DNA of 64,000 nucleotides from Streptomyces sp. SJL17-4 (GCF_036826855.1 NZ_CP104578.1:7994501-8058500); one strand, 5' to 3'; counted from the first letter of the stretch, positions 33,905 to 43,192 are shown. Notes: generated from the letters alone by a model not told the origin. A program made the numbers and translations.

Positions 33905-35173
33905 ATGAGCAACCACACGACAGTGGCGGCCGGTTCCGCCACGACCACTCCCGCCCTTTCGAAGCCCGTCTCCGAGAGGCCCACCCCCGCGACGCCAACC
34001 CCCGCGAAGCCCACCGGCCGACTGCCCCTCGCCGCCCTGCTCGCCCTCGCCACCGCCGTCTTCGTCACCAGCCTCACCGAGACCCTCCCCGCCGGTGTCC
34101 TGCCCGGCATGAGCGCCGACCTCGGTGTCGGCGAGGCCGCCGCCGGGCAGTCGGTCACCGTCTACGCGCTCGGCACCGCCCTCACCGCCGTCCCCCTCGC
34201 CGCCCGCACCGCCGGCTGGCGCCGCAAGCGCCTGCTGCTCACCTCGGTCGCGGGATTCGCCGCCGCCAACACGGTCACCGCCGTCTCCTCCTCGTACGTC
34301 CTCACCATGGGCGCCCGGTTCCTCGCCGGGGTCGCCGCGGGGGTGGCGTGGGCCCTGCTCGCCGGTTACGCCCGCCGCCTCGCCCCGCCGCACCTCCAGG
34401 GCCGGGCCGTCGCCGTCGCCATGACGGGCATCCCGCTCGCGCTGTCGCTCGGCGTCCCGGCGGGCACCTTCCTCGGCGCCGCCGCCGGCTGGCGGACCGC
34501 CTTCACCGCCATGACCGTCATCGCCGTCGGACTCCTCGGCTGGATCGCCCTCGCCGTCCCCGACCTGCCGGGCGAACAGCGTGGCGGGCGGGCCCCGGTC
34601 GCCCGGACGCTGAAGGTCCCCGGGGTCCTGCCGGTCCTCGCCGTCACCTTCGCCCTCGTACTCGCCCACACCGTCCTCTACACCTACGTCGCCGCCTACC
34701 TCGGTCACCTCGGCCTGCCCGGCTCCACCGGGCTCGTCCTGCTCGTGTTCGGAGTGGCCTCGCTGGCCGGGATCTGGATCACCGGGCGGTACATCGACCG
34801 CAGGCTCCGGGCCCTGACCCTGACCGGGGCGGTCCTCGTCGCCGTCGGCGTCGCCGCCCTCGCCGTACCGGCCGGGAGCACCGCGCTCGTCCTGGTGGCC
34901 GCCGGACTGTGGGGCCTGGGCTGGGGCGGTGCGCCGACGCTGCTCCAGACGGCCGTCGCCGAAGCGGGCGGGGACGCCGCCGACACCGCCCAGACGATGC
35001 TGGTCAGCCTCTGGAACGCGGCCATGGCGGCCGGCGGTCTCGCGGGCGGCCTCCTCCTCGGCGACCTCGGCGCGGGGGCCCTCCCCTGGAGCGTCCTGCT
35101 CCTGCTCGTCCCCGTCGTCGCCGTCGTCACGGGAGCCCGCGCCCACGGCTTCCCCGCCCACCGGCGCCCCTGA
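33905..35173 (+). CDS. MFS efflux transporter, AraJ/Cmx type
   Basis: 422 residues, twelve membrane spans. After a 35-residue Thr/Pro/Ala-rich cytoplasmic leader comes LPLAALLALATAVFVTSLTETLPAGVLPGMSADLGVGEAAAGQSVTVYALGTALTAVP, the signature opening of the sugar-efflux/chloramphenicol-resistance (Cmx, CmlR) MFS branch. The span-4/5 motif GIPLALSLGVPAGTFLGAAAGWR is the antiporter motif C region. It should be a drug exporter. Transcription is probably controlled by the divergent MerR gene. A strong terminator follows. Confidence 0.9.
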   Translation: MSNHTTVAAGSATTTPALSKPVSERPTPATPTPAKPTGRLPLAALLALATAVFVTSLTETLPAGVLPGMSADLGVGEAAAGQSVTVYALGTALTAVPLAARTAGWRRKRLLLTSVAGFAAANTVTAVSSSYVLTMGARFLAGVAAGVAWALLAGYARRLAPPHLQGRAVAVAMTGIPLALSLGVPAGTFLGAAAGWRTAFTAMTVIAVGLLGWIALAVPDLPGEQRGGRAPVARTLKVPGVLPVLAVTFALVLAHTVLYTYVAAYLGHLGLPGSTGLVLLVFGVASLAGIWITGRYIDRRLRALTLTGAVLVAVGVAALAVPAGSTALVLVAAGLWGLGWGGAPTLLQTAVAEAGGDAADTAQTMLVSLWNAAMAAGGLAGGLLLGDLGAGALPWSVLLLLVPVVAVVTGARAHGFPAHRRP

Positions 35174-35189
35174 GGTGCCGGAGTGCACG

Positions 35190-35223
35190 AAGGCCCCCAC
35201 CGCGCCAGGGCGGTGGGGGCCTT
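35190..35223. terminator. bidirectional terminator
   Basis: A 13-base perfect stem (35190-35202 with 35211-35223) around an 8-base loop lies between the MFS stop at 35173 and the stop of the minus-strand gene at 35245. The AA/TT ends suit both directions. Confidence 0.75.
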
Positions 35224-35244
35224 CTGCCGTGCGAGCGGGGCGGC

Positions 35245-36081
35245 TCAGACGGCCGGCGGGACCCGGCCCGGGCGGCCCGAGCCGCGCGTCAGCACATAGC
35301 CGCCGATGCCCGCGAGGGCCGCGAGGACGCCACCCGCCGCGGTCCAGAGCCAGCGGTCGGACCACCACCCGGAGGACCAGCCGTCCTCCGGGGCCGCGGC
35401 CTCGACGGCGGAGGGACGTCCGGCGTCCTCGTCGGCCTCCGCCTCGTCGGCCGTCGTCGCCCCGGGCACGAGCGGCGCGGCGAGCGAACCGTCGGTCGCG
35501 TAGGCGCCGCCCTTGTCGACGGTGCTCACCCCGAGCCGGGCCGTGAACGGCTGGCCCAGGTCCTCGTCCGGCAGAGAGGTGGCGGTCAGCCGTACGTAGT
35601 AGCTGCCGGGCAGCGGGTCGTTCGACCAGGTGTCGGCCGAGGCGCGGACCGGCCGCAGCACACAGGTGAGCCGCACCGTCGCGGTCTCCTTCGCCGCGGC
35701 GCGGGACTGGGTCCCGTACATGCAGGGCTGGCGCCGGCGGAGCCCGTCGTACACGTCGACCCGCCAGGTGGCGGGCCCGTGCCGCAGGGCCGCGTCGGGC
35801 AGGGTGACGGTGGCGTCCACCGTCGGCCGCTGCCCGGTGTCCGCGGGGAACACCCAGTACAGGTAGTCACCCGTGGCGGCCTGCGCGGTGGCCTGCTGCC
35901 CGGGGAGGAACCGCGCGGCGGTACGGAAGGTGGTGCCGGCTTCCGTAGGCCCCGCCGTGGAACGGGTGTCCGCGCCAGGGTCGGTCGAGGGGGAGGGGGA
36001 GTCGGCCAGGGCCGGGGCCGCGAGTCCGAGGAGAGCGGCGCCCGCGAGGGTGGCCGCGGCGAGCGTGCGTACGGTACGCAT
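35245..36081 (-). CDS. secreted, C-terminally anchored protein of unknown function
   Basis: 278 residues. A Sec signal peptide ends at ALADS; a C-terminal membrane anchor is WLWTAAGGVLAALAGIGGYVL with a short basic tail. The outer domain includes GDYLYWVFPADTGQRPTVDATVTLPDAA and SNDPLPGSYYVRLTATSLPDEDLG, repeated beta-strand patterns resembling the pre-peptidase C-terminal type of fold; two cysteines (CMYG, LTCVL) could pair. A Glu/Asp-rich linker lies before the anchor. The start overlaps the stop of the von Willebrand A gene by one base, so they are translationally coupled and probably form one complex. Confidence 0.8.
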   Translation of the reverse strand: MRTVRTLAAATLAGAALLGLAAPALADSPSPSTDPGADTRSTAGPTEAGTTFRTAARFLPGQQATAQAATGDYLYWVFPADTGQRPTVDATVTLPDAALRHGPATWRVDVYDGLRRRQPCMYGTQSRAAAKETATVRLTCVLRPVRASADTWSNDPLPGSYYVRLTATSLPDEDLGQPFTARLGVSTVDKGGAYATDGSLAAPLVPGATTADEAEADEDAGRPSAVEAAAPEDGWSSGWWSDRWLWTAAGGVLAALAGIGGYVLTRGSGRPGRVPPAV

Positions 36082-37355
36082 CAGTGGGTCCTCCAGACAG
36101 CGACGCGCCAGCGGGACAGCCAGCCCCAGAGCAGACCGGCCACGAAGCCGACGAGCACCAGCGCGCCGAGCAGCCACCAGCCGCGGCCGAGACCGAAGGA
36201 GGCCACGTCCGAGGCGGTCGAGGGGCCGTCGACGACGTCCACCGTCAGTTCGATGGGCATGCCCGGCGTCGTCTTGACCGACGGCGGAGCGGAGAAGGAG
36301 TTGCTGACCTGGAGACAGACCGTCTCGGCGGCCGGCTTGGCGTCCCCGGGCTCGTCGTCGAGCTCCGGCTTCGGATAGCGCAGGCCCGTCGAGACGACGT
36401 CGGTGCGTCCGTCGCCGGCCTCGGAGCCGCGGACGATCTCCCGCCCGTGGCGGGTCACGGCGCGCAGCAGCACGCCGTAGTCGTTGTTGACGGCACGGTC
36501 GGCCGGCACGCTGACGGAGGCGCGGAGTTCCTGACCGGGCAGCAGGTCCACCCGGTACCAGCGGTGCTGGCCGAAGGTCTCGCGGTCGGTGTACAGGCCG
36601 GGCTTGAGCTGCGGCGCGTCGGCGCAGCGCAGCGCGCCCTCGGTGGCCACGGGCGTGACGACCGGGTCGGCGGCCCGGTCGACCAGCTGCCGCACCCGGC
36701 GGGAGAGGTCCTCGGTGCGGTGGACGGAGGTGTACGTGCCTCCGGTCGCCTCCGCGATGCAGGTGAGCTGCTGCCGGGTCTTGGCGTCCGGCACGAGGCC
36801 CAGGGTGTCGATGACGAGATGGATGCCCTTCGCCGCGATCTCGCGCGCCACCTGGCACGGGTCGAGCGGGGCGCAGGTGTCCTCGCCGTCCGTGATGAGG
36901 ACGATCCGCTTGGTCGCCCCGTCCTCGCCGAGGTCGTCGGCCGCGCCGAGCAGCGCCGGACCGATCGGGGTCCAGCCCGTCGGGGCCAGGGTGGCCACGG
37001 CGGTCTTGGCCTCGGTCCGGTCGAGCGGGCCCACCGGGTAGAGCTGCCGGGTGTCCTTGCAGCCGCGCTTGCGGTCGTTGCCCGGGTAGTCGGCGCCCAG
37101 GGTGCGGATGCCGAGCCGGACCTCGGCGGGCACCGCGTCCAGGACCTCGTTGAAGGCCTGCTTGGCGGCGGCCATCCGGGACTTGCCGTCGATGTCCTTG
37201 GCCCGCATGGAGCCGCTCACGTCGAGGACCAGCTCGACCTTGGGGGATTCCTTCGCCACCGGCGCGTCCGCGGTCGCGCTCGTCGGCAGGAGCGCGACGC
37301 TCAGGGCGGCGAGCAGCGCGCAGGCCCCGGTCGCCAGCCGTTTTCTCGTGATCAT
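36081..37355 (-). CDS. secreted von Willebrand A-domain membrane protein
   Basis: 424 residues from ATG 37355, immediately ahead of the signal peptide ITRKRLATGACALLAALSVALLPTSATADA; a TTG at 37385 would add ten residues. The VWA domain spans about 45-225 with a complete MIDAS start DVSGSM, ILR-type body and the distal acidic residue in ITDGEDTC. Beta-rich segments follow, and the C-terminal helix GRGWWLLGALVLVGFVAGLLWGWL anchors it. VWA proteins hold metal-dependent ligands. The downstream gene encodes a partner of similar topology. Several extracytoplasmic cysteines could pair. Confidence 0.87.
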   Translation of the reverse strand: MITRKRLATGACALLAALSVALLPTSATADAPVAKESPKVELVLDVSGSMRAKDIDGKSRMAAAKQAFNEVLDAVPAEVRLGIRTLGADYPGNDRKRGCKDTRQLYPVGPLDRTEAKTAVATLAPTGWTPIGPALLGAADDLGEDGATKRIVLITDGEDTCAPLDPCQVAREIAAKGIHLVIDTLGLVPDAKTRQQLTCIAEATGGTYTSVHRTEDLSRRVRQLVDRAADPVVTPVATEGALRCADAPQLKPGLYTDRETFGQHRWYRVDLLPGQELRASVSVPADRAVNNDYGVLLRAVTRHGREIVRGSEAGDGRTDVVSTGLRYPKPELDDEPGDAKPAAETVCLQVSNSFSAPPSVKTTPGMPIELTVDVVDGPSTASDVASFGLGRGWWLLGALVLVGFVAGLLWGWLSRWRVAVWRTH

Positions 37356-37469
37356 CGCCGGATCGTATTGATGATCCTCCGACAATCCAAAACGGGGGTG
37401 GACGCCGGGCTCTGAGATCCGGTCAGAACGGGGGAGGGCGTGCGATACGCCGCGACCGCCCCCCGCGTG

Positions 37470-38447
37470 TCAGCGGTGTTCGGGGTTCGGGAAGTCCGGC
37501 TCGCAGCCGGCGTCCCAGGCCGAGCGCTGGTTGCCGTGTGCCGGGATGCGCTCATCCCCTACGGGTCGGTCCTCCGCTGCCAGGCGCCGTACCTCGGCCA
37601 GCGCCTCGCTCACCGCTGCCGGGATGTCCGTCACCGGGAAGCGCGCGTGCCGCACCGTGCCGTCACGGTCGATGACCAGCACGGTCCGTTTCAGTCGCAG
37701 CAGTTGTCCGGCGCGGAAGGTGGGCAGGCGCAGGGCGGCGGCGAGGCGGAGGTCGACGTCGGAGAGGAGGGTGAAGGGGATGTCCTCCTGGTTCGCGAAC
37801 ACGCGCTGTTCGTCCGGGCGTTGGGTGCTGACGCCGTGCACCTCCGCGCCCGCGGCACGGAAGTCCTCGTAGGCGTCCCGGAACAGCCGGTTCTCCAGCG
37901 TGCAGCCGACGGTGCCGGGGATGTGGGACCAGCCCTCCGGCAGGGGGCTGGGGCTCCCGGTCGCCGGATAGCAGAACAGGACGGTGGCCACGCCGTCGGC
38001 CACCGGGTCGACCGGCGCGCCGTCCCGGTGGCCGGGCAGTCGCAGGCGCGGCAGTCGCCGGCCCGTCAGGTCCGCGACGCGCCGTGCCTCCGCGCTCGTC
38101 TCGTCGGCGGTGCCGCTGAGCGAGCCGTCGCCGAGGAGCCAGCGGTCGGCCCAGTCCTGCATCGACAGCAGGACCGGCAGCAGCCCCCGGCCGCTCTCGG
38201 TCAGCCGGTACTCGTGCCGAGTCGGCCGCTCCTGGTACGGGACCTTCTCCAGCACCCCTGTCTCCACCAGGTGCGCCAGGCGTTCGGTGAGCACCTTCCG
38301 GGAGATGCCCAGCTCCTCCTGGAGCGCGTCGAACCTGTGGTGCCCTCGGGCGGTCTCCCGGATCAGAAGCAGGCTCCACCAGTCGCCGACCACCGCCGCG
38401 GCCTGCGCGATCGCGCAGGCGGCGTCCCGCTCGGGAACCGACCTCAT
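37470..38447 (-). CDS. HxlR regulator fused to a peroxiredoxin, with WDAGC tail
   Basis: 325 residues. Residues 1-105 are an HxlR winged helix (CAIAQAAAVVGDWWSLLLIRE, FDALQEELGISRKVLTERLAHLVETGVLEK). Residues 130-300 are a thioredoxin-fold peroxiredoxin of the BCP/PrxQ type: Cys182 in TVGCTLENRLFRDAYEDF matches the peroxidatic position, with Cys159 nearby. The last 25 residues hold HGNQRSAWDAGC (Cys315), also found at the end of the reductase at 39943. It likely senses oxidant through the fused domain and represses the divergent MFS gene at 38586. GGAG lies 8 bases before the ATG. Such fusions are known in actinomycetes; the tail is the oddity. Confidence 0.87.
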   Translation of the reverse strand: MRSVPERDAACAIAQAAAVVGDWWSLLLIRETARGHHRFDALQEELGISRKVLTERLAHLVETGVLEKVPYQERPTRHEYRLTESGRGLLPVLLSMQDWADRWLLGDGSLSGTADETSAEARRVADLTGRRLPRLRLPGHRDGAPVDPVADGVATVLFCYPATGSPSPLPEGWSHIPGTVGCTLENRLFRDAYEDFRAAGAEVHGVSTQRPDEQRVFANQEDIPFTLLSDVDLRLAAALRLPTFRAGQLLRLKRTVLVIDRDGTVRHARFPVTDIPAAVSEALAEVRRLAAEDRPVGDERIPAHGNQRSAWDAGCEPDFPNPEHR

Positions 38448-38507
38448 CACTGCGTCTCCACTTCTGCGCGCACGGCGGCCGCTCGTCGGGACCATCTTGC
38501 GCCATGA

Positions 38508-38549
38508 GGTCGGTTCCGGATAGAAACTGACCTGGAACGAGTGAGTTCC
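38508..38549. promoter_or_regulatory. two operator dyads between HxlR-peroxiredoxin and MFS genes
   Basis: The first dyad pairs GGTCGGTTCC (38508-38517) with GAAACTGACC (38523-38532), eight of ten bases matching around a 5-base spacer. The second is perfect: GGAAC (38534-38538) and GTTCC (38545-38549) around six bases. Both lie in the 138-base divergent region and are candidate sites for the HxlR regulator. Confidence 0.5.
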
Positions 38550-38585
38550 CAAAAGAGACTAACAAGACCCGGGGGTGGGCGCCGT

Positions 38586-39875
38586 ATGAGCGGAACACAA
38601 GCGATCCAGGAGCACGACCGACGCGACGACGAACGGGAGCCCTCATCGCCGGGCGTCTTCTGGCGTTTCTGGGGCGCCTCCACCGTCAGCGGCGCGGGCA
38701 CCGCCGTCACCGCCCTCGCCCTGCCGCTCGTCGCCCTCACCGTCCTCGACGCCACCGCCTTCGAGGTCGCCCTGCTCGCCGCCGCCGGGCAGGTCTCGTG
38801 GCTGCTGCTCAGCCTCCCGGCGGGCGTCCTCGCGCAGCGCGTGCCGCTGCGCCGGCTCCAGGTCACGCTCGACCTCGTACGGTTCGCGGCGCTCGGATCG
38901 CTGCCGCTCGCCTGGTGGCTCGGCACCCTCACGTATCCGCACCTGCTGCTCGCGGCACTCGTCACCGGCGCGGCGACCGTGCTGTTCGACATCGGCAACT
39001 CGACCTTCCTGCCCGCCGTCGTCCCGGCCCGGCAGCTGGCCGCCCGCAACAGCGTCATGTCGGGCACGCACGCCGTCACCGACACCGGCGGTCCCTCCCT
39101 CGGCGGCGTCCTGATCGGCGCGACAGGCCCGGTCGGCGCGCTCGTCGTGGACGCCGCCAGCTACCTGGCTTCCGCCGTGCTCCTGCGCACCCTCCCCGAG
39201 AGCCGCCCCGCGCCCCGCACCGGCGAGAGCGCGCTGCGGCTGATGCGCGAGGGATGGCGGTACGTCACCAAGCACCCGGTCATGCGCCCCTGCATGATCT
39301 GGGCGACCGCCGCCAACTTCCTCAACGCGGCCCTCGTCGCCCTCACCCCCCTCTACCTGGTCCGTGAGGCCGGCCTCGACGCCGCACAGCTCGGTCTCGT
39401 CCTCGCCATGGACGGGGCCGGCGCGCTCGCCGGCGCCGCCGTCGCGGTCCGCGTGACCACGCGCCTCGGCACTGCGCGGGGCGTCATCGTGGCCGATCTG
39501 GCCGGCGGCGCGCTGCTCCTGCTCGCCCCGCTGACCACGTCGGCGGGGGACGCGTACTGGTTCGCCCTGGGCAACGCCGGCTTCGCCTTCGGCACCGTCA
39601 TCGGCTCGATCGCCACCCGCACCTACCGGCAGACGCAGTCGCCCCCGGAACTGCTGTCCCGCGTGATGGCCACGGTCCGCTTCGTCTCCTGGGGCGCGCT
39701 GCCGCTCGGCGCGCTCACCGCCGGCCTCCTCGCCACTCATGTCGGCGCCCACACCGCGCTCTGGACCGTCTGCGCCGCCGCGCTCCTGCCCCCGCTCTAC
39801 CTCTTCTGCACCAAGGTGGGCCGCCACCGCGACCTCATCTGTGGCCCTGGCGCCACGACACCGTCAGATCACTGA
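38586..39875 (+). CDS. MFS transporter (MFS_3/enterobactin-exporter-like)
   Basis: 429 residues, twelve spans. It begins FWRFWGASTVSGAGTAVTALALPLVALTVLDATAFEVALLAAAGQVSWLLLSLPAGVLAQRVPLRRLQ, the usual opening of actinomycete MFS_3 exporters, with RNSVMSGTHAVTDTGGPSLGGVLI in span 5. ATG 38586 is used because the transporter homology begins soon after; a GTG at 38541 is in frame but lies in the operator. The gene is divergent from the HxlR-peroxiredoxin gene, which suggests control by it. The substrate may be an electrophile or redox-active drug, an inference from the regulator. Confidence 0.87.
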   Translation: MSGTQAIQEHDRRDDEREPSSPGVFWRFWGASTVSGAGTAVTALALPLVALTVLDATAFEVALLAAAGQVSWLLLSLPAGVLAQRVPLRRLQVTLDLVRFAALGSLPLAWWLGTLTYPHLLLAALVTGAATVLFDIGNSTFLPAVVPARQLAARNSVMSGTHAVTDTGGPSLGGVLIGATGPVGALVVDAASYLASAVLLRTLPESRPAPRTGESALRLMREGWRYVTKHPVMRPCMIWATAANFLNAALVALTPLYLVREAGLDAAQLGLVLAMDGAGALAGAAVAVRVTTRLGTARGVIVADLAGGALLLLAPLTTSAGDAYWFALGNAGFAFGTVIGSIATRTYRQTQSPPELLSRVMATVRFVSWGALPLGALTAGLLATHVGAHTALWTVCAAALLPPLYLFCTKVGRHRDLICGPGATTPSDH

Positions 39876-39942
39876 CCACGTAGACGCGTTCCGGCGACGG
39901 CGCACGAGCTTCCGCCGGACCTTCGACCGTTTCGGCCCGCCC

Positions 39943-40659
<717 letters not shown>

Positions 40660-40818
40660 GGATGCGTTCCCCTGCGGACGAGTGGACGGGTCGGGCGGCC
40701 GAACACGCCCGGCTGCCGACGTCGATGGGGCTCCGGGTGGGGCAGGCCGAGAATCGCGTCCACTCTCTCGCCTCGTTGGACGGAATCACCGGACGCCACG
40801 CCCATGCTGACGAAGTCA

Positions 40819-41622
40819 CTACGCCGACGGGTGCCGCGGGACTGCGTCGACGAGCGCCGCCAGGGCCGCCCCGAGCGCCTGCGCCCCCGGTCCCGCCGGG
40901 CCGCCCGGCTCGCTCATGTAGACATCGCGCCGAATCTCGATCATGAGTGCGCAGACCCGCGGATCCTTGCCGTAGTACGCCAGCGGTACGTACGTCCCGG
41001 CGAAGGGCGTGTCCGTCGCCAGGCCCCCGAACCCGCCGAACGCCTCCCGTGCCGCGTCCAGCAGGGCCGGCGGCGTGTGGAAGGCGTCGGTGCCGAGGCA
41101 GACCGGCGGGCGGGGTCCCTCGCCGTGCAGCTCGTACGGCAGCGGCCCGGTCGGGTACGAGTGGACGTCGATGATCACGGCCCGCCCCGTCGCCTCCAGC
41201 CGCTCCGCCACCGCGGCGGCCATGCCCTCGGCGTACGGAGTGAAGTACCGGTCGATCAGCGGCGCCGGGTCGAACCCGGCGGGGCGGAGCGCGGCGCGGT
41301 GTGTGGTCCGCGTGTACACCGCGCCCATCCCGACGGCCAGCATCTCCTCGCGTTCGTCGGGGAAGCGCTCGGGGTCGACGACCAGCCGCGACAGCCGGTT
41401 GACGAACCGCCAGGGGGTCGGGCCGGCGGTCGCCGCGGCCACCGCCGCGATCTCCGCGGTGTGGGCGTCGGTGATGTGGTCGAGCTCGCGGGCCAGTTCC
41501 CCGTCGCCGAGCAGGATGCCGTCGCGCACGTCCGGGGGTATCACCCGGGAGGAGTGCGGTACATGGAGGAGGACGGGGGAGTCCGGGGCGCCGGCGAGGA
41601 CGTCGTACGAGCGGGAGGTCAT
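40819..41622 (-). CDS. N-formylglutamate amidohydrolase family protein
   Basis: 267 residues. The family opening is LLHVPHSSRVIPPDVR with the metal-binding histidine of PHSS, followed by DHITDAHTAEI, RFVNRLSRLVVDPERF and the IIDVHSYP block. LMIEIRRDVYM carries the conserved Glu-Ile-Arg. It hydrolyses N-formyl-L-glutamate to glutamate and formate in histidine degradation, or a related N-acyl amino acid. No other hut gene is near, so the assignment to histidine breakdown is weak. The 160 bases upstream to the flavodoxin gene show no recognisable element. Confidence 0.9.
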   Translation of the reverse strand: MTSRSYDVLAGAPDSPVLLHVPHSSRVIPPDVRDGILLGDGELARELDHITDAHTAEIAAVAAATAGPTPWRFVNRLSRLVVDPERFPDEREEMLAVGMGAVYTRTTHRAALRPAGFDPAPLIDRYFTPYAEGMAAAVAERLEATGRAVIIDVHSYPTGPLPYELHGEGPRPPVCLGTDAFHTPPALLDAAREAFGGFGGLATDTPFAGTYVPLAYYGKDPRVCALMIEIRRDVYMSEPGGPAGPGAQALGAALAALVDAVPRHPSA

Positions 41623-41653
41623 CGCCTCACCTTTCCACAGGTCGTCGGTCCGG

Positions 41654-42079
41654 TCAGCGGTCGACCGTCACCGCCGCGTGGATGGTCTTGCCGTCGGGAC
41701 CCGCGTCCACGGTCACCTCACGGCACAGACGGAGCACGATCGGCCAGCCGTAGCCGCCGGGACGCAGCCCCTCGCCGCGCTCGTACAGCGGGGCCTCCCC
41801 GCTGGCGTCGGACACGGACACCGTCACCCGGTCGCGTCCGATCCCGATCCCGAAGCCCGTGACGCCGCCCCCGTGCCGGTGCGCGTTCGTGACCAGTTCC
41901 GAGGTGACGAGCAGCAGGTCCTCGACCTGGGAGGGCGGCAGGGGGTCGAGCGCCGCGAGGGTGTGGCGTACGAGCTGCCGCGCCTGCGCCGGGCTGCGGA
42001 CCGGAGGCGAACCGGCTTTCCCGGCGCCCCGCGGGTCCGACCCGGGGGCCCGGGACCGGGTGGCGCTCCTGGTCTTCAT
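41654..42079 (-). CDS. HATPase domain protein, anti-sigma factor kinase type
   Basis: 141 residues of the RsbW/SpoIIAB-like histidine-kinase ATPase group common in Streptomyces. A basic Ser/Arg leader is followed by ARQLVRHTLAALDPLPPSQVEDLLLVTSELVTNAHRHGGG, where the N-box Asn and following His/Gly bind Mg-ATP, and the G-box YGWPIVLRLC. Such proteins bind a sigma factor or phosphorylate an anti-anti-sigma factor. The divergent SigB-family gene at 42269, 189 bases away, is the obvious partner but no anti-anti-sigma gene is nearby. The in-frame region upstream of ATG 42079 has no homology. Confidence 0.88.
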   Translation of the reverse strand: MKTRSATRSRAPGSDPRGAGKAGSPPVRSPAQARQLVRHTLAALDPLPPSQVEDLLLVTSELVTNAHRHGGGVTGFGIGIGRDRVTVSVSDASGEAPLYERGEGLRPGGYGWPIVLRLCREVTVDAGPDGKTIHAAVTVDR

Positions 42080-42268
42080 CGCGGATCCCTTTCTTCCTGT
42101 TCCTGGCTGTTTCTGAGCAGGTGATGGGTTTCGTCTTCCCGTTCGAACCGGGGTGATGTGTCCCTTCCGGTCGGAATCGGCCGCGAGCGGACCAGGAGTG
42201 CCTTCAGGAAGCGGGGGTACGAGAACCGGGACCGCTGAACGGACCGCGAGCCAGAGGAGGTTGTCCCC

Positions 42269-43138
42269 GTGCGGACCGATCCGGCAGAGGCGACGACGAC
42301 GTACGCGACGAACGGGACGGGCGAGGAGCTGCCCTTTCTCGAGGTCCCCCACGCGGTTCCACCCCGGGACGCGCGCGCCCTGTCGAAGGTGTTCCTCCGG
42401 GAACTGGCGGCGCGGGAGGAGGGGACCGAGGGCCACCAGTACGTCCGGAACACCCTCATCGAGATGAACATGTCACTGGTGGTGTACGCGGCCGGGCGGT
42501 TCCGGGCGCGCGGCGACGAGAGGGAGGACATCCTCCAGGTCGGCATGGTCGGTCTCATCAAGGCGATCGACCGCTTCGACCTGTCGCGCGAGGTGGAGTT
42601 CGCCACCTTCGCCGTGCCGTACATCGTGGGTGAGATCAAGCGCTTCTTCCGCGACACCACCTGGGCGGTGCACGTCCCGCGCCGCCTCCAGGAGGCACGG
42701 GTGGAGCTGGCCAAGGCGACCGACGAGCTGAGCTCGCAGCTGGGCCGGGCCCCGCGCATCGCGGAGCTGGCCCCGGCCATGGACCTGTCCGAGGACGAGG
42801 TGGTCGAGGCCCAGGTCGCCGCCAACGGCTACCACTCCACGTCCCTGGACGCCACCTTCGCCGGCGACAGCGAGGACGACGACGGGGCGCTGGCCGATGT
42901 CATCGGCCAGGAGGACCCGGCGCTCGCCCTCTTCGAGGAGTTCCACACCCTCGCCCCGCTCCTGGAGGCCCTCGCCCCGCGCGACCGGCTGCTGCTGCAC
43001 TTCCGCTTCGTGGAGGAGCTCACCCAGACGCAGATCGGCGAGCGGCTCGGCGTCTCCCAGATGCACGTCTCACGACTGCTCGCCCGAAGCCTGGACCGGT
43101 TGCGGGACGGCATGGTCGATGACGGTGGTGAGGGCTGA
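42269..43138 (+). CDS. SigB/SigF/SigG-family RNA polymerase sigma factor
   Basis: 289 residues from GTG 42269, with GAGGAGG 8-14 bases before. Region 2: RNTLIEMNMSLVVYAAGRFRARGDEREDILQVGMVGLIKAIDRFDLSREVEFATFAVPYIVGEIKRFFRDTTW, where the FATFAVPYIVGEIKR block is diagnostic of the SigB/F/G branch. Region 3 starts VHVPRRLQEARVELAKATDEL; region 4 is LLHFRFVEELTQTQIGERLGVSQMHVSRLLARSLDRLR. It directs RNA polymerase to stress or differentiation promoters. The divergent HATPase gene suggests partner-switching control. Confidence 0.94.
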   Translation: MRTDPAEATTTYATNGTGEELPFLEVPHAVPPRDARALSKVFLRELAAREEGTEGHQYVRNTLIEMNMSLVVYAAGRFRARGDEREDILQVGMVGLIKAIDRFDLSREVEFATFAVPYIVGEIKRFFRDTTWAVHVPRRLQEARVELAKATDELSSQLGRAPRIAELAPAMDLSEDEVVEAQVAANGYHSTSLDATFAGDSEDDDGALADVIGQEDPALALFEEFHTLAPLLEALAPRDRLLLHFRFVEELTQTQIGERLGVSQMHVSRLLARSLDRLRDGMVDDGGEG

Positions 43139-43153
43139 GAGGTCCGAGAGGAA

Positions 43154-43183
43154 CGCGCGGCCCGGCCCTCCCCGGGCCGCGCG
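43154..43183. terminator. bidirectional terminator
   Basis: A 12-base perfect stem (43154-43165 with 43172-43183) closes on a 6-base loop in the 54-base gap between the sigma gene and ehuA, whose stops face each other. Confidence 0.75.
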
Positions 43184-43192
43184 TCGGCGGAG

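Noticed and set aside
42100..42140. SigB-type promoter GTTT-N13-GGGTTT before the sigma gene
   Set aside because: Spacing and the -10 part deviate from the GTTT-N14-16-GGGTA pattern, so I do not claim autoregulation.
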